A stretch of 64,000 nt of DNA, from assembly GCF_018691265.1 (NCBI RefSeq), contig NW_024881301.1, positions 15,250,752-15,314,751 on the forward strand, given 5' to 3'. This DNA comes from Tyto alba. Lineage: Eukaryota; Chordata; Aves; Strigiformes; Tytonidae. The notes under the pieces were generated by a model. The model did not search any database. It had not been told where the DNA came from and worked only from the letters and a program-made list of their open reading frames with translations. The position numbers were made by a program, and so were the translations under genes. How positions within the stretch are numbered: position 1 is the first letter of the stretch; every line of letters starts with the position of its first letter. Below are positions 24,078-35,096 of the stretch, piece by piece.

Positions 24078-25618
24078 CTATAAAACAAAAGATAATATAT
24101 TCTGTCAACAGAATGAAATAATGCTGCTAGGTAATAGAGTTTGAAATGTTTACAAACCTATAAATGAAAACTGCTCCATTAATATGAATGAATATAATGA
24201 AATTCCTTCATGATAATTGCTACATGCATAATATTGCACAACAGAGCTATTTTTAGCACATTAGTTACAGGTTTTATAGACTTGGAACAGCAGTGACTGT
24301 TCATAAGTATTATCTTCTGTTATACAAAAGAATGTTCTTTCACATCCTTTCATTAAGTGTTAAAGGTCTCATTCTGCAGTGGGCCAAGTCTGATTTTTAA
24401 ACATGGAAGATGGCAGTGTAAATATATGTTATAAATAATAAATACATTTGGACTGCTGATCCAAACTACTGTCATCTTCTTCACACTAGCCAGTGATATA
24501 AAGTGATGACAAACACCTTGCTGCCTTGCAGAAAAAGCTACCAGCTCCTCTTTTTCTCAGCACTGTAACACTGGCTCAGTGTGTCCTTTCACAAAGTAGG
24601 GGTAGCTAAGGTCTATTGACAGATTAATTGTTGCAACACATAGGTGAGTGCTGAGTCATTGAAAGTGCATGAGTGATGATATCGGCTTCAGGTATTTTCT
24701 CTCAGAAGTGAAAGACACAGAAATGGTGCCAATGGATTTGAGGTATACTAGTAATTACACATCTGCTCTTACATGCTGCACCTTTAGCTCATTATTAAGA
24801 AAGGACTTGCAGATCAATCTTGAATATTGATATGGCAGGGAATGGATGGGAAGAATTCTGCCCTAATACACTCACTAATGATTGGGAAAAGAGAGATGAA
24901 CTAGAATAACGAGAGAAAATTATTAAAGTTTTGTAAACTGAAAGGAAAGACTGAAGGAAAATTAGAACTTTTAGAAGCTGCAGGATCTTTGGGAAGTCCT
25001 AGATGATGTGACTATCAACCATATAGCACATGAATTTGTGTGAGTGAAATAGCACAGCTCTCATCAGGCATTTTTAGTGGAGGACAAACTTGGTTCCTCT
25101 GAGTCTGAATCCTTGTGTTCCTGCTACAAGGTTTAAAAAACTGATGTCCTAGTCCAGTCTCGAGCACATCAAAGAACCAGATACTATACAGTGTTTGTTC
25201 AGTGTTACAGGCGGTTTAAGGTCTTAAGATGATCTAACAAGAAGCACATCTGGTTATTTATGTATTTGTTGCATATATCGTCCACGTTTTCCAACTCTTG
25301 TGTACAGTTATCAGCCTAAGAGATTAGAAAAATCTAACCATAGTGGTAGGCCATGTGGACCAAGAAATTATTGCAATCTGTTTCATAAATCACATCAAAA
25401 GAATGGACAGCACACTGTAAGTGTTCTACATCAATATCACCAGGTGATAGTTCTGTTTTTTCTCTTTTAATACACTTCAAAATTCCTTAGCATATACATC
25501 TACCATAAACAAACGTTTCTTTTAGTACAAGCTGGTAAACTTAAAATTAACAGAAATAGTAGGAAATACATCTATTGGTGTTACTTGAAATAATTTATTC
25601 TACAGAAAACATATGAAT
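24078..25618. other. Gene-free AT-rich unique DNA
   Basis: About 1.5 kb with no open frame over 60 codons and no recognised repeat. If the minus-strand exon below 24077 is real, this would be intron or upstream sequence. I found no second exon. Confidence 0.6.
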
Positions 25619-25623
25619 GAATC

Positions 25624-26186
25624 TGTGGTGGATTGATCTTGGCTGGATGCCAGGTGCCCACTGAACTGCTCTATCAATCCTTTCCTCAGTAGGCCAGAGA
25701 AGGGAGAAGATAAGATGGAAAAAAACTCATGGGCCTATATAGAGGCAGATTAATAAAACAAAAGCAAAGGCTGTGTGTGGAAGCAAAGGAAAACAAAAAA
25801 TTTATTCTCTATTTTCCATCAGCAGGCAATGTCCAGCCACTTCCTATGAAGCAGAGCTTTAGTAGGTGTAACTGTTGCTCCGGAGGACAAACGTTGCAAT
25901 AATGAAATCCACCCCCCTCCCTGCCCTTTCTCTCTGCTCTTAGTACCGAGCAGACATCATCATTATCAGCTGTCCTGGCTGTGTCCCCTACCAAGATCTT
26001 GCCCACCCCCAGCCTATTGGTGAGGGGGAAATATTGGACAGGCAGCCTGGAGGCTGTGAGAGCACTGCTCAGCAGTAGCCAAAATGCTGGGGTGTTATCA
26101 ACACCTTTCAAGTTACCAATACAAAGCACAGGAAAATGAGGACTGCTGTAGGGAAAATTATCTGGATCTCAGCCAGACCCAATACA
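25624..26186 (-). mobile_element. ERV solo LTR, family C
   Basis: A 563-bp LTR in minus orientation. On that strand it begins TGTATTGGGTCTGGCTGAG and ends 'gatcaatccaccaca'. Flanking 5-bp sequences are GAATC (25619-25623) and GAAAC (26187-26191), a target-site duplication with one mismatch. An AATAAA lies at 25806-25801 on the minus strand. Its last 100 bp or so match the end of LTR D, while the middle differs. The 106-codon frame within it is not a gene. Confidence 0.88.
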
Positions 26187-26191
26187 GAAAC

Positions 26192-29100
26192 CATAAAAAT
26201 TAAATAAGTAAAAAGTGATACATCTTATCATCAGACATTGAATACATGAATTTTGAATTGAGTAAGTACATTAGAAATTAATCACTGAATGTGTAGAGAA
26301 GATGACATGTACTTCCTTGTGCAAGGAAAAGCTCTCACTCCACCACCAAAATTCAGAAAAAGAACAGCTCTAGATTACCAGATGTCTTTGCAGACTTTTT
26401 GGGGTTTATTCATTGTTCCTAAAGAAACAAGTTAATTTGTTCTGGGAAAGTGAAACCATCATATGGAACTACACAGATATTTTTAAAACACTGTTGTAAA
26501 CTTTTTGCTTTAACTTATGTGCAGTAAATCTGAGAGAGAAAGAGAAAAAAGCAGACTCACAGAGAGGGAAGTAGTTTACAACCTGATCGATCTCTGACAA
26601 TTTAGCAGGAGATGCAAAATATACATTGCTAGGGAAAAATGGCTCGCAATATAGTATGTAATCGTTGTCCCAAAGAATCTATATGGAATATTATAGTTCC
26701 AAGAAGATTCACATTACAAATAAGAAAAACAAACCAGTGCCCAGATCAAATTTATATGCGTTACAAGTAGGATACATGAGAAAAATTACAAAAAAGGAAA
26801 ATGAAGTAGAGATATTAGAAAAAATAATTATGATCTTCCTGAGAGGTACATAAACTTCAGTGCAGTTTTGGAGCTTTAGTTCTATATAATTATAGAACTG
26901 AAATCAAAAAATAAATCACCTTTTGGAGCATTTGTTTATGATGTCTTCTAGCTGGTGATCACTTTTGAAAACCAATCCATTGTATGTTCAGACAAGTTCA
27001 TTTCTGAAGGCTGAAGAATAAAAAAGAGATATAATTGGTCAGAGTATTTTGTTCATGATACTAAAAATATGTAGATTATTTCAATCTATAGTAATAGTTC
27101 TTGGTCTAATGAAAAACTGGCACACAAGGCTCCATTTAAACTATTTTTGAAATTTCAACAATTATAGCTAAATTCACTATAAAGAGTAGTCTGTGGTAGG
27201 CTGGAAAAGATTCGTAATGCGAAATAGGATGATGTAGAAGATGTAGGATAAATCTTTTGTAAGTGTAGGAAGACAGAATTTAACTTCAGAAGCTTAACAA
27301 CTACGTCATGCGATCTTCCTTTCTAATCAGTCAAGCAGGTTTCTCTCCCATCAGCCCAAAGGTCTTACTTTCCTTTGTTTTGGATCAGAGATGATGAGAC
27401 ACTTTAGTTCTACCACTTTAAATTTACATGAAAACATTACACATCCACTGCAATGTCCTAGAAGAACCAATTTGTTGCTTGCAAGATTTTTCATGCTCTT
27501 GAAGGAACATCTTAGACTACATCCTGGGGACTCAAGAATATTCTCTTCATAATTTTTTTAAGGCCAATACAGACCATTTTATTCCACTGGCCTAACTTCC
27601 AGGATATAGAACCATACTGCAAACTGTTTCAAGCTTCTAAACTGTAGGGCTATAACATACATTTTAGAAGCATGTCCAGCCTTGTTTGAAAGTTGTGTCA
27701 GTTGAAGATTTTCAACAGATATCCAGATATCTTTTTCTAGAAATTAACTGTATTGATGTCTTATGTTTCTGGTTTCAGACTTCAGCCACAAGAACATCTT
27801 TTTTGTTGTACTGTCCATTAAGTCTCATTCGCTTCCTCACATATCTTCCTGTAGACCAAGACTGAGCCGCATTGATTGATTGATTGATTGATTATACCAA
27901 CTCTGAGGTTCACAGGAGTGCTGTGAAACAAGTTTGTGGTTTTTGTTTGTTTAATATTCTTTCATGGCTACCACATAAAACTCTTTCCAACTCTTTGAGG
28001 TTTCCTTTAGAGAAAACACCTTTACACACAAGTGCTTCAGTAATAGTAGTGAATTCAGTGAAGGCCATTAGAGAAGCAGTCTCCTTTCTCCTGTTTGATA
28101 TTTCCTTGCTTCCATATCCCAGGATTATGCTCAACCTTTTAGTTACAGCATTTCACTCTTCATTTCATTATCTATTTTGACCCTTAAATCCCTCTCAATG
28201 TCACTACAATCCAGAATGCAGCTTTTCTCATAAGTATGACCTACATTTGTATTTCCCTGTGTCTGAACCTGTATTTGGCTACATTAAAGCTTCAGTTATT
28301 CAAAGAAATCCACATTTTAGACCAACAGCTTGTCCCATCATTATTTAACATTCCACACACTTTGACATCATTGCAAATTTTTACCAGCATCTAGAAAACT
28401 TATTATTTTTTTTTTTATAAATATTGCTAAAGGTATTTACTTTACCAAGCCAAGAATAAATTTAAGACATCGCTGGAGAAAAAAAAATCCTTTGTGGATG
28501 ATTATTTGTCATTTACAATAACTTCTGTAATCTACCAGTGAAGAAGTTTGTAATTCATTTAACTTGATTTTATATACATTTCTCTTTATCTTACTTGCAT
28601 AGGTAGTGAGGTCCAAATTTATTTCTGATCTTTCAAAGTACTTGCAGTTTGAATACTGTGATTTGGTTGGTTTTCTGTTATAAGGAGAATATTCACTTGT
28701 CATTCTGAAGTAAGAGATTCATTATATTCTACTCCTGTTTAACTGTTTTCAGATTCTTTTGGTGATATTCTTACATTCGCTGATCATTACTGACCAACTT
28801 AAAGACTTGATTTCATTTTGCCATTTAGTTTTAACATCGTGATTCTCCAAAATTTGCCAAATTAACTAATTTATTCAGAAGGAATAATAATTTCTGAAGT
28901 GCCCCATATTGGAGCAAAATGACAAAACAATGAACAAACAACAACCAGAGTTTATTTAAGCATGACCATCCTGAAAATATAAATAGCTGATATTTCCAGT
29001 GTCTCAACCTCTGGCATGCATGCACATTTCAATAGATTGAAGTGAGAGGAAAAACTTTAATGATTTTTTTTTTTTTTTGGCAGTAGGATACAGTTCTGCA

Positions 29101-30734
29101 GTGTGTCAAACTTTCAAACACAACTTTTTGCCGTAGACCTTAACTAAACCAACCCTTTCAGTTTGAGAGGGGGGGACACAATATATGGCAATATTTCTGT
29201 ACAAATTGTGTGAAGATAAAAAAAAAAATTCATAATCCATCACTGTAAGAAGAAGAACTTCTTCAGAAGCAGCCTTTACTCTTGATTAGAGAAAGCAACA
29301 GCCTTATCTTGGTCAATGTTTTCTCTACAAGATGGTTTTAGAGTGCCTCTTTGGCCCCAAACAAAAGTCTTGTATACTCCCACTCTTTTAATGAGTGTCT
29401 GTATGCAGCTGTACTTCAAAGTCAGGATAGAAACACAGATATTAACCATGTCTTTTTTATAATGAGATAAATGATTTTTCAGGAAAAGGTATTGGTGCCG
29501 AAGGTAGAATTATTGTGAAAGGAGTTATAATTACAAGTTCTTAAGTGGGATGATGAATATTGTATGATATACAAAGTATGGGATGAAAAGATGTAAATAC
29601 TGGAATTTTAGTTTTCATAGAGTCAGTCCACATTTTTTCCCCTTGTTTACACTTCACTTAAAATCACTATGGCTTACATTTACCAGAGTATTAAATAGTC
29701 CGGCAGCAAATACATAAACTAAGAGAAATCATCTGGGGAAAGAGATAAAGTGAATTATTTATTTTTCTCTGGTGTGGCATATCACCTGACCATACAATGG
29801 TGAAATGACTGTGTAAGTTAAAAAAGAAGATATACATAAGTCAGAAAAAAATCTTTGTTACATTGTAAATGCATATCATGCTGTCATGCTTTTCAAACTA
29901 AACATAAAACTCTCTACTGCCACTTCACATAAAATATGGTGACAGTGGATTATTTAGCTTTTGAGATATTTCATCAACAAGAAAGGTTTTTTGAGACTGA
30001 GGGGCAGAATAACCAATTGAATTAATTCACATTTACTACTTACATTGTTGCATGCATAAATCACAGATTCAAAGGGAAAATGAAGTTCAGGCCAACTTTT
30101 TCTCTAAGCTATAAGAACACAGTCCTCAGCCTAACACCTTTCAAAAGGCAATGAAAATTTAAAGTTTAGCCATCATTTTTTGGTGTCAGTCTTAATTCTT
30201 TCCAAACATCCATATATCCTAGTGTTTAAAAGCAAGAAAATATATTTATTACAGCATACTTCTGTACTTAAGAAGAAGAAACAGTTTTCCTTTTTGTAAG
30301 TGTAACCTCACTTTCTTTTAAAGGTAGTGTTAGGACATGGTACCTACAAAGAAGTAAATTGTAAACATTTATCACATAAGCATTACATTTATTGATTTTC
30401 TCATATAGAGTACTTTGGGTATGTACTGATGTATGTTAGCACCAATGAAAAACAAAAGGTTATAACAGTTCACTGGCTCTGGATTATCCCCCCATGAGAC
30501 CAAGAAAACTTGGTTATAAAGTGCCCAAGTTGGGTGTTATGCATTTATTGTGTTTTAAATGAACTCACTGAACCTTAAATAATGCTGAGGAACAATTTCA
30601 TCTCCTAGTGTAGTCCCACTGAAGTGAGTGGAATTGCACCAGCAATTCAGTTTGTCTCTCCGTGTCTGTGCATTTCTGCCTGTACTTGTCCAAGTTTATT
30701 GATAGACTTCCTTCATTAACTATTAAGTATGTAT
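26192..30734. other. Gene-free AT-rich unique DNA
   Basis: About 4.5 kb without recognised transposons. It holds an (ATTG)5-6 microsatellite at 27871-27893 and T runs near 28408 and 29067. Frames of 62-98 codons lack any recognisable product. Confidence 0.65.
27871..27893. repeat. (ATTG)n microsatellite
   Basis: Five to six consecutive ATTG units. Confidence 0.9.
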
Positions 30735-30739
30735 GCATT

Positions 30740-31225
30740 TCTCCTGGTTCAGGCTGAAATAGAGTTCATATTCGTTTGGGAGGAGGAGTGCACACTGAGA
30801 TTCCAGAGCATCTCTAGGTCTAAGTGCCCTCACCTGTGTGCGGGGGCGGGGCGAGCACAGCTGGAGGGCTGGGCCTGGATTGGCCGATATGCCGTGTCAC
30901 GTGACATCACGCTCACTCTAGAAAGCCCAGAGCAGGCCGGGAGGGGCTCTCACTTCTGGGAGCGTTGCCATGGCGCCTTTGTGTTGGGGATCACCAGGTG
31001 GGAGCAGGCGGCTGTCGGTCGGTCGGTGGGTGGTGAGCAGCTGTATTGTACATTACCTGCTGATCCTGCTGTCAGCGTGTTGTTCTGTTACTGTTATTAA
31101 GCTGTTTTTATCTCAACCCGCGAGTCTCCCTTTGCCCCTCCAATTCCCTCCCTGTTCCTGAGTGGGGGGAGGGTGGGTGAGCAGCTGTGGGGTGTTTAGC
31201 TGCTGAGCAGGCTCAAACGATGACA
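30740..31225 (+). mobile_element. ERV solo LTR, family B, short CpG-rich copy
   Basis: A 486-bp LTR with ends TCTCCTGG (first G mutated) and 'aacgatgaca'. A perfect 5-bp target-site duplication GCATT flanks it (30735-30739 and 31226-31230). It matches the other family B copies at both ends but is over 100 bp shorter and lacks the CT run. It keeps many CpG sites, a GGGGCGGGGC Sp1-type box (30843-30852) and the 10-bp palindrome GTCACGTGAC (30896-30905), which contains a CACGTG E-box. CpG retention suggests a younger or less methylated insertion, or selection. The 123-codon frame over it includes LTR sequence and is not a gene. Confidence 0.92.
30843..30905 (+). promoter_or_regulatory. GC box and CACGTG palindrome in LTR B
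   Basis: A GC box (30843-30852), an inverted CCAAT (ATTGG, 30879-30883) and the palindrome GTCACGTGAC (30896-30905) cluster within 63 bp, upstream of where transcription would start in this LTR. Factor binding is inferred from motif only. Confidence 0.45.
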
Positions 31226-31230
31226 GCATT

Positions 31231-33268
31231 GTATTCCAAATCATAGAGTATATAATCAAAAAACATCTCAAAAGCCATATAAATAAGAATTCACCCATCT
31301 TCTCTAGCCATGAAGGGAACACGGGCTTTATCTATTTATCTTCTTAATCTTAAATTTGGTACTCTCCCTGTTTTTCACATTACAATGGGAAGGTGGAAAG
31401 TTCCCAGCTGTTCTGCCTGGAATCTGTCTTTCCTTGAGTAATTTCTGTAAAGATCAGGCGAAATTCTGAGCAGAATGTGTCAGCGGTGAAGGGAAGGAAG
31501 TGTCAGAAATAACAGGTCAGGGAAGAAATAGATTGAATTACATTGTTTTAGCAGAAATGATAGGAATTTTTTCAGCCTGTTATTCATGACTTTTGATGCT
31601 ACAAGAGGCATGTCACTACACTGGAAGAATTCTCTAGTGCTTCCTCTTACAAAGTGCTGCTTCTTGCTTTCTGTAGTGCATACAGCAAACACAGTGTTTC
31701 CCTAAAAATTTTGCACATGGTGGGCAAGGAGAAACACTCTGCATACTCCCAGAAAGTACTTGAGTGAAAGCTAGTCTCTCTCTCTCTTGCCCTTGAGTAT
31801 ATGTATGTATATGTTTACAGGGACATTATGATGGGAATGTTTATAATACAGGCAAAACAGGACATACTTGTGTATTCAGCAGGATCCCTGCCTACTTGCA
31901 GTGCTGTGCACTTACCTTTTCCTTTGGCAACTTCTTGTTATTTGAATGCTTTCTATGTTAAACTATATTAATTTTAATTTTCCCCATTGGTGGTCACATT
32001 GATCACATAAGCATATGAAATCACATTCACAGTGTTACAAAACACTTATATATGCTTTTTAGTTACATTATTTTAATACACTTATATTCATGTTCAAGTC
32101 AAGTTAATATTAATTATGTCTGAATTAGTGTACTTTTATAGGTGTCTCATGCCTTTGTTTTGGCTACATCTCAGTGAAAGTAAGTTAACTCATGCCTACT
32201 GTGGGATGAGCATATACATTTGAATAGTTACCACGTAATGCTAGTGTACTGCATGTCTATGCCTCAGCTTGCTTTGTTTCTAAGAAAAGCAGACAGAATG
32301 TCACCGGGGAAAGAAAACATACTCTAACTTCATATCTGTCTTTCTCCAGATTAGAAAGGGTATTTAATTATCCAGTTACATCTGATTTTTTCTCTAAAAT
32401 TACATTAACACCAAACCAAATAAAGTCTTGGGTTTTCTGATGTGTAGATGGCAGAGTGATTCCCATTGAGTTGTCCTTAGACAGCTCTAGTAACAGATCT
32501 CAAAAACTGGTGGCAAGATGGCAAGAGGGCAGAGTCAAAGCTTCTGCATTTTCTAGCACTTTTTGGTATTCAATGATAAATGCTAGGAAAGTGAGGACAG
32601 AAATCATAAATGTAGGTTAGCAGAGTAGACACAATTTTTTGTTACTGAGATGAACTGATATTTTTCGGTGGCTGTCATCCTGTTGTCCACTTATGTTTTC
32701 TTTTTCTCTAACAAACAATATGCACTTTATCACTTTTGAAATGCCTCAGGCTCTAAGCAAGTTTACCAGAAGACATGTTTAGTTCCTATCTTCATATATT
32801 TTTCATCAGAAAAAAATATCAAACACATTCAGATAAAATATCTGCCCCTCCAGGTGCCATAAGAAGGCCTTAATTTGCCAGTTATATGAAGCATCTGTTC
32901 CCTTTTATTAACTTCAGATGATCACAGGAAACATCTAACCTTCAGACCCAAGTTTTTTCTGTAGCTCAGTACAGTTACATTAATTACATATATATGTATC
33001 TGTATGTGTGTACTTTTGCTCTTCTTGCTTACATCCAGAACAAGGAAAAGACATAGTTGATGAATGACATCAGTCACAGGCCTGACCCTAATACCTCTTT
33101 ACTGAAATTTTAATGACATTGACAAGTGTACCTTGAAGGATCCTTACATGCAATGGCACAAGGACTGCACTGCTCTCCTCTCCTATATAACTGATGTCTC
33201 ATTTGTCACAAGCACATATTTGCATGTATGCACACACACAAAATTCTAAAATTCTAAAAAACATCTTC
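31231..33268. other. Gene-free unique DNA
   Basis: About 2 kb with no recognised gene. It contains short TATATG-type and CACACA stretches (near 32985-33005 and 33232). Confidence 0.65.
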
Positions 33269-33273
33269 GAGAC

Positions 33274-34265
33274 TGTCCTGGGTTTCAGTGAGTGATGGAG
33301 TTTCTGGTAGCAGGAAAGGGGGATACAATGGTGGCCCCTGTGAGAACCTTCTCAAAGTTCCCCTGGCTCCAAGTTGGACCCACCTCTGCACCAAAGCCGA
33401 GCCAATTGGCTGCTCCTCTCCAATAACGTATTTAAGAAGGGACATGTGAGGAGGAGTTACACTTGTGAGGAGGAGTTGAGATGTCTATGTGGACACCAAG
33501 GTCAGTGGTGGAACAGAGGAGGAAGGGCAGGAGAAAGGTGTGCCAGAGCAAAGACTACCCTGTATCCTGTCATGAGATGGCAGGGTGGTCCCCCCCTGTC
33601 ACTCATGGAGGTCTGTGGTGGAACAGACACTGGCCTGCCTTCTCAGGTAACTATGCCCAAAGGAGGCTGGGATCCTGTGGGAAGAAGCAGCCTCCACTGC
33701 TGCAGTTTAGCGCTGGGAGGATTGCAGCATGTGGGGGTGTCCCACACCAGAGCAGCTCAGGAAGGGCTGTGGCCTGTGGGAAGTACTCAAGTTGGAGAAA
33801 GTTTGTGGAGGACTGTAAGAGGGAGACCATGCCGGAGCAAGGGAAAGAAGTTCCAGAAATTGCCCCCTCTGAAGGTGGAAGCAGTGGCAGCACACTGACT
33901 GCACCTCCCATTCCCTGTCCCTGTGCCACTGTGGGGAAGAGGTAGACATATCGGTAGCAAAGCTGAGCTTGGGAAGAAGGAAGGGGTGGGGGAAGGTGTT
34001 TCAAGATGTGGTAATGCTTCTGACTGTCTTACTCTGTCTGTTAAGTGTTGTTATTGTTAGTGCCTGTAATAAATTTATGCTCTTATTTTCTTCCCCTAAT
34101 GAGACTGTCTTTTGCCCATGACCGTAATGGGTGATCCATCTCTCCCTGTCTTTGTGTCCAATCCCAAGCTTTTGCTTTATTTTATCCTTCTCAGTTATGT
34201 GGGGGGGAAGGAGGAGTGAGCAGCTGGGTTGATGCTCAGTTGCCCTCTGGCCTCAAATCATGACA
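33274..34265 (+). mobile_element. ERV solo LTR, family A
   Basis: A 992-bp LTR beginning TGTCCTGGGTTTCAG and ending 'cctcaaatcatgaca'. A perfect 5-bp target-site duplication GAGAC flanks it (33269-33273 and 34266-34270). It has CCAAT (33402-33406), TATTTAAG (33429-33436) and AATAAA (34067-34072) in the order expected for U3 to R, so its structure is complete. Overlapping open frames of 174, 154 and 117 codons, the longest in the window, all lie inside it and are artefacts of its GC-rich repetitive body. It is the best-preserved family A copy. Confidence 0.94.
34067..34072 (+). terminator. AATAAA polyadenylation signal of LTR A
   Basis: A canonical hexamer about 195 bp before the LTR end. The copy at 21903 has a degraded form at the matching place. 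Confidence 0.55.
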
Positions 34266-34482
34266 GAGACTCGGTAACATAACTTCCTGATGAAGCCTTC
34301 AGGGTTTGGACAGTGAGTCAAGAGAGAAAATGTTCATTTAGGACACATCACCTTAGACTGAAAGAACAGTATGTTGAATAATGCCTTGAACTTCTAAACT
34401 GAGATTAGATTTCACTGACCTAAAGCAGCATTTGCAGCTGTGCAAATATAATGTTTGCACCAGATTTTCTATCTTTACCTCA

Positions 34483-35091
34483 TGTCTTGGTTTGGGCTGA
34501 AATAGAGTTAATATTCCTTTTCAGGGACTAGATGAGTACTGTGTTTTGGATTTAGCTTTGGGTTTGGTATGGGAAAAATGCTGATAGCACAGTGATGTTT
34601 TCAGCTGCTACCGAGACTTCAAGGACTCTCTGACTCTCCATGTCCTGCCCGTGCACAAGGGCACAGGGAGCAGGGAGGGAGCATGGCCACAGCACCTGAC
34701 CCTAACTGGCCAGTGAAATATTCCATATCATGGAACGTCATGCTCACTATATAAAGGAGGGGTGGTTGGGAAGGATCTCTCTCTCTCTCTCTCTCGCTTC
34801 CAGGATTGCGATTGTGGGATCTTGGTATCTCAGGGTCGCTAGCCGGGAACGGGCTGGATATCGGTTAGTGGGTGGTGAGCAATTACGCTGTACATTGCCT
34901 GTTTATGTATTTCTCTTTGTTTTCCCCCATCATCGTTATTCTCGTTTTATTGGCATTATTAAACTGTTCTTATCTCAGCCTGCGAATCTCCCTTCACCCC
35001 TCTAATCCCCTCCCCCATTCCCAGGTGGGGAGGGGGAAGGGAGGGTAATTAGCTGCAGTGGTTGGTTGCTGATCAGGCCCAAACCACAACA
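34483..35091 (+). mobile_element. ERV solo LTR, family B, full-length
   Basis: A 609-bp LTR beginning TGTCTTGGTTTGGGCTG and ending 'caggcccaaaccacaaca', flanked by a perfect 5-bp target-site duplication CCTCA (34478-34482 and 35092-35096). It has a TATATAAA box (34748-34755), a (TC)10 run just downstream (34776-34795), and ATTAAA (34958-34963) as the likely polyadenylation signal. The minus-strand copy at 16687 shares this layout. There is no internal retroviral region, so it is a solo LTR. The 91-codon frame at 34730-35005 is not a gene. Confidence 0.95.
34748..34795 (+). promoter_or_regulatory. TATA box and downstream CT run of LTR B
   Basis: TATATAAA (34748-34755) is followed after 20 bp by ten TC units (34776-34795), so transcription would start around the CT run. 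The 16687 copy has a shorter run of about six units in the same place. Activity is unknown. Confidence 0.55.
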
Positions 35092-35096
35092 CCTCA

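Noticed and set aside
12756..26686. Shared 16-mer 'cccaaagaatctatat' at about 12752 and 26669
   Set aside because: A 16-bp match is expected by chance at about this frequency in 64 kb of AT-rich DNA, and the flanks do not align well.
33374..33945. Overlapping 174- and 154-codon open frames on +, and a 117-codon frame on -
   Set aside because: All lie inside the family A LTR, are open in several phases because the body is GC-rich and repetitive, and correspond to no retroviral or host protein.
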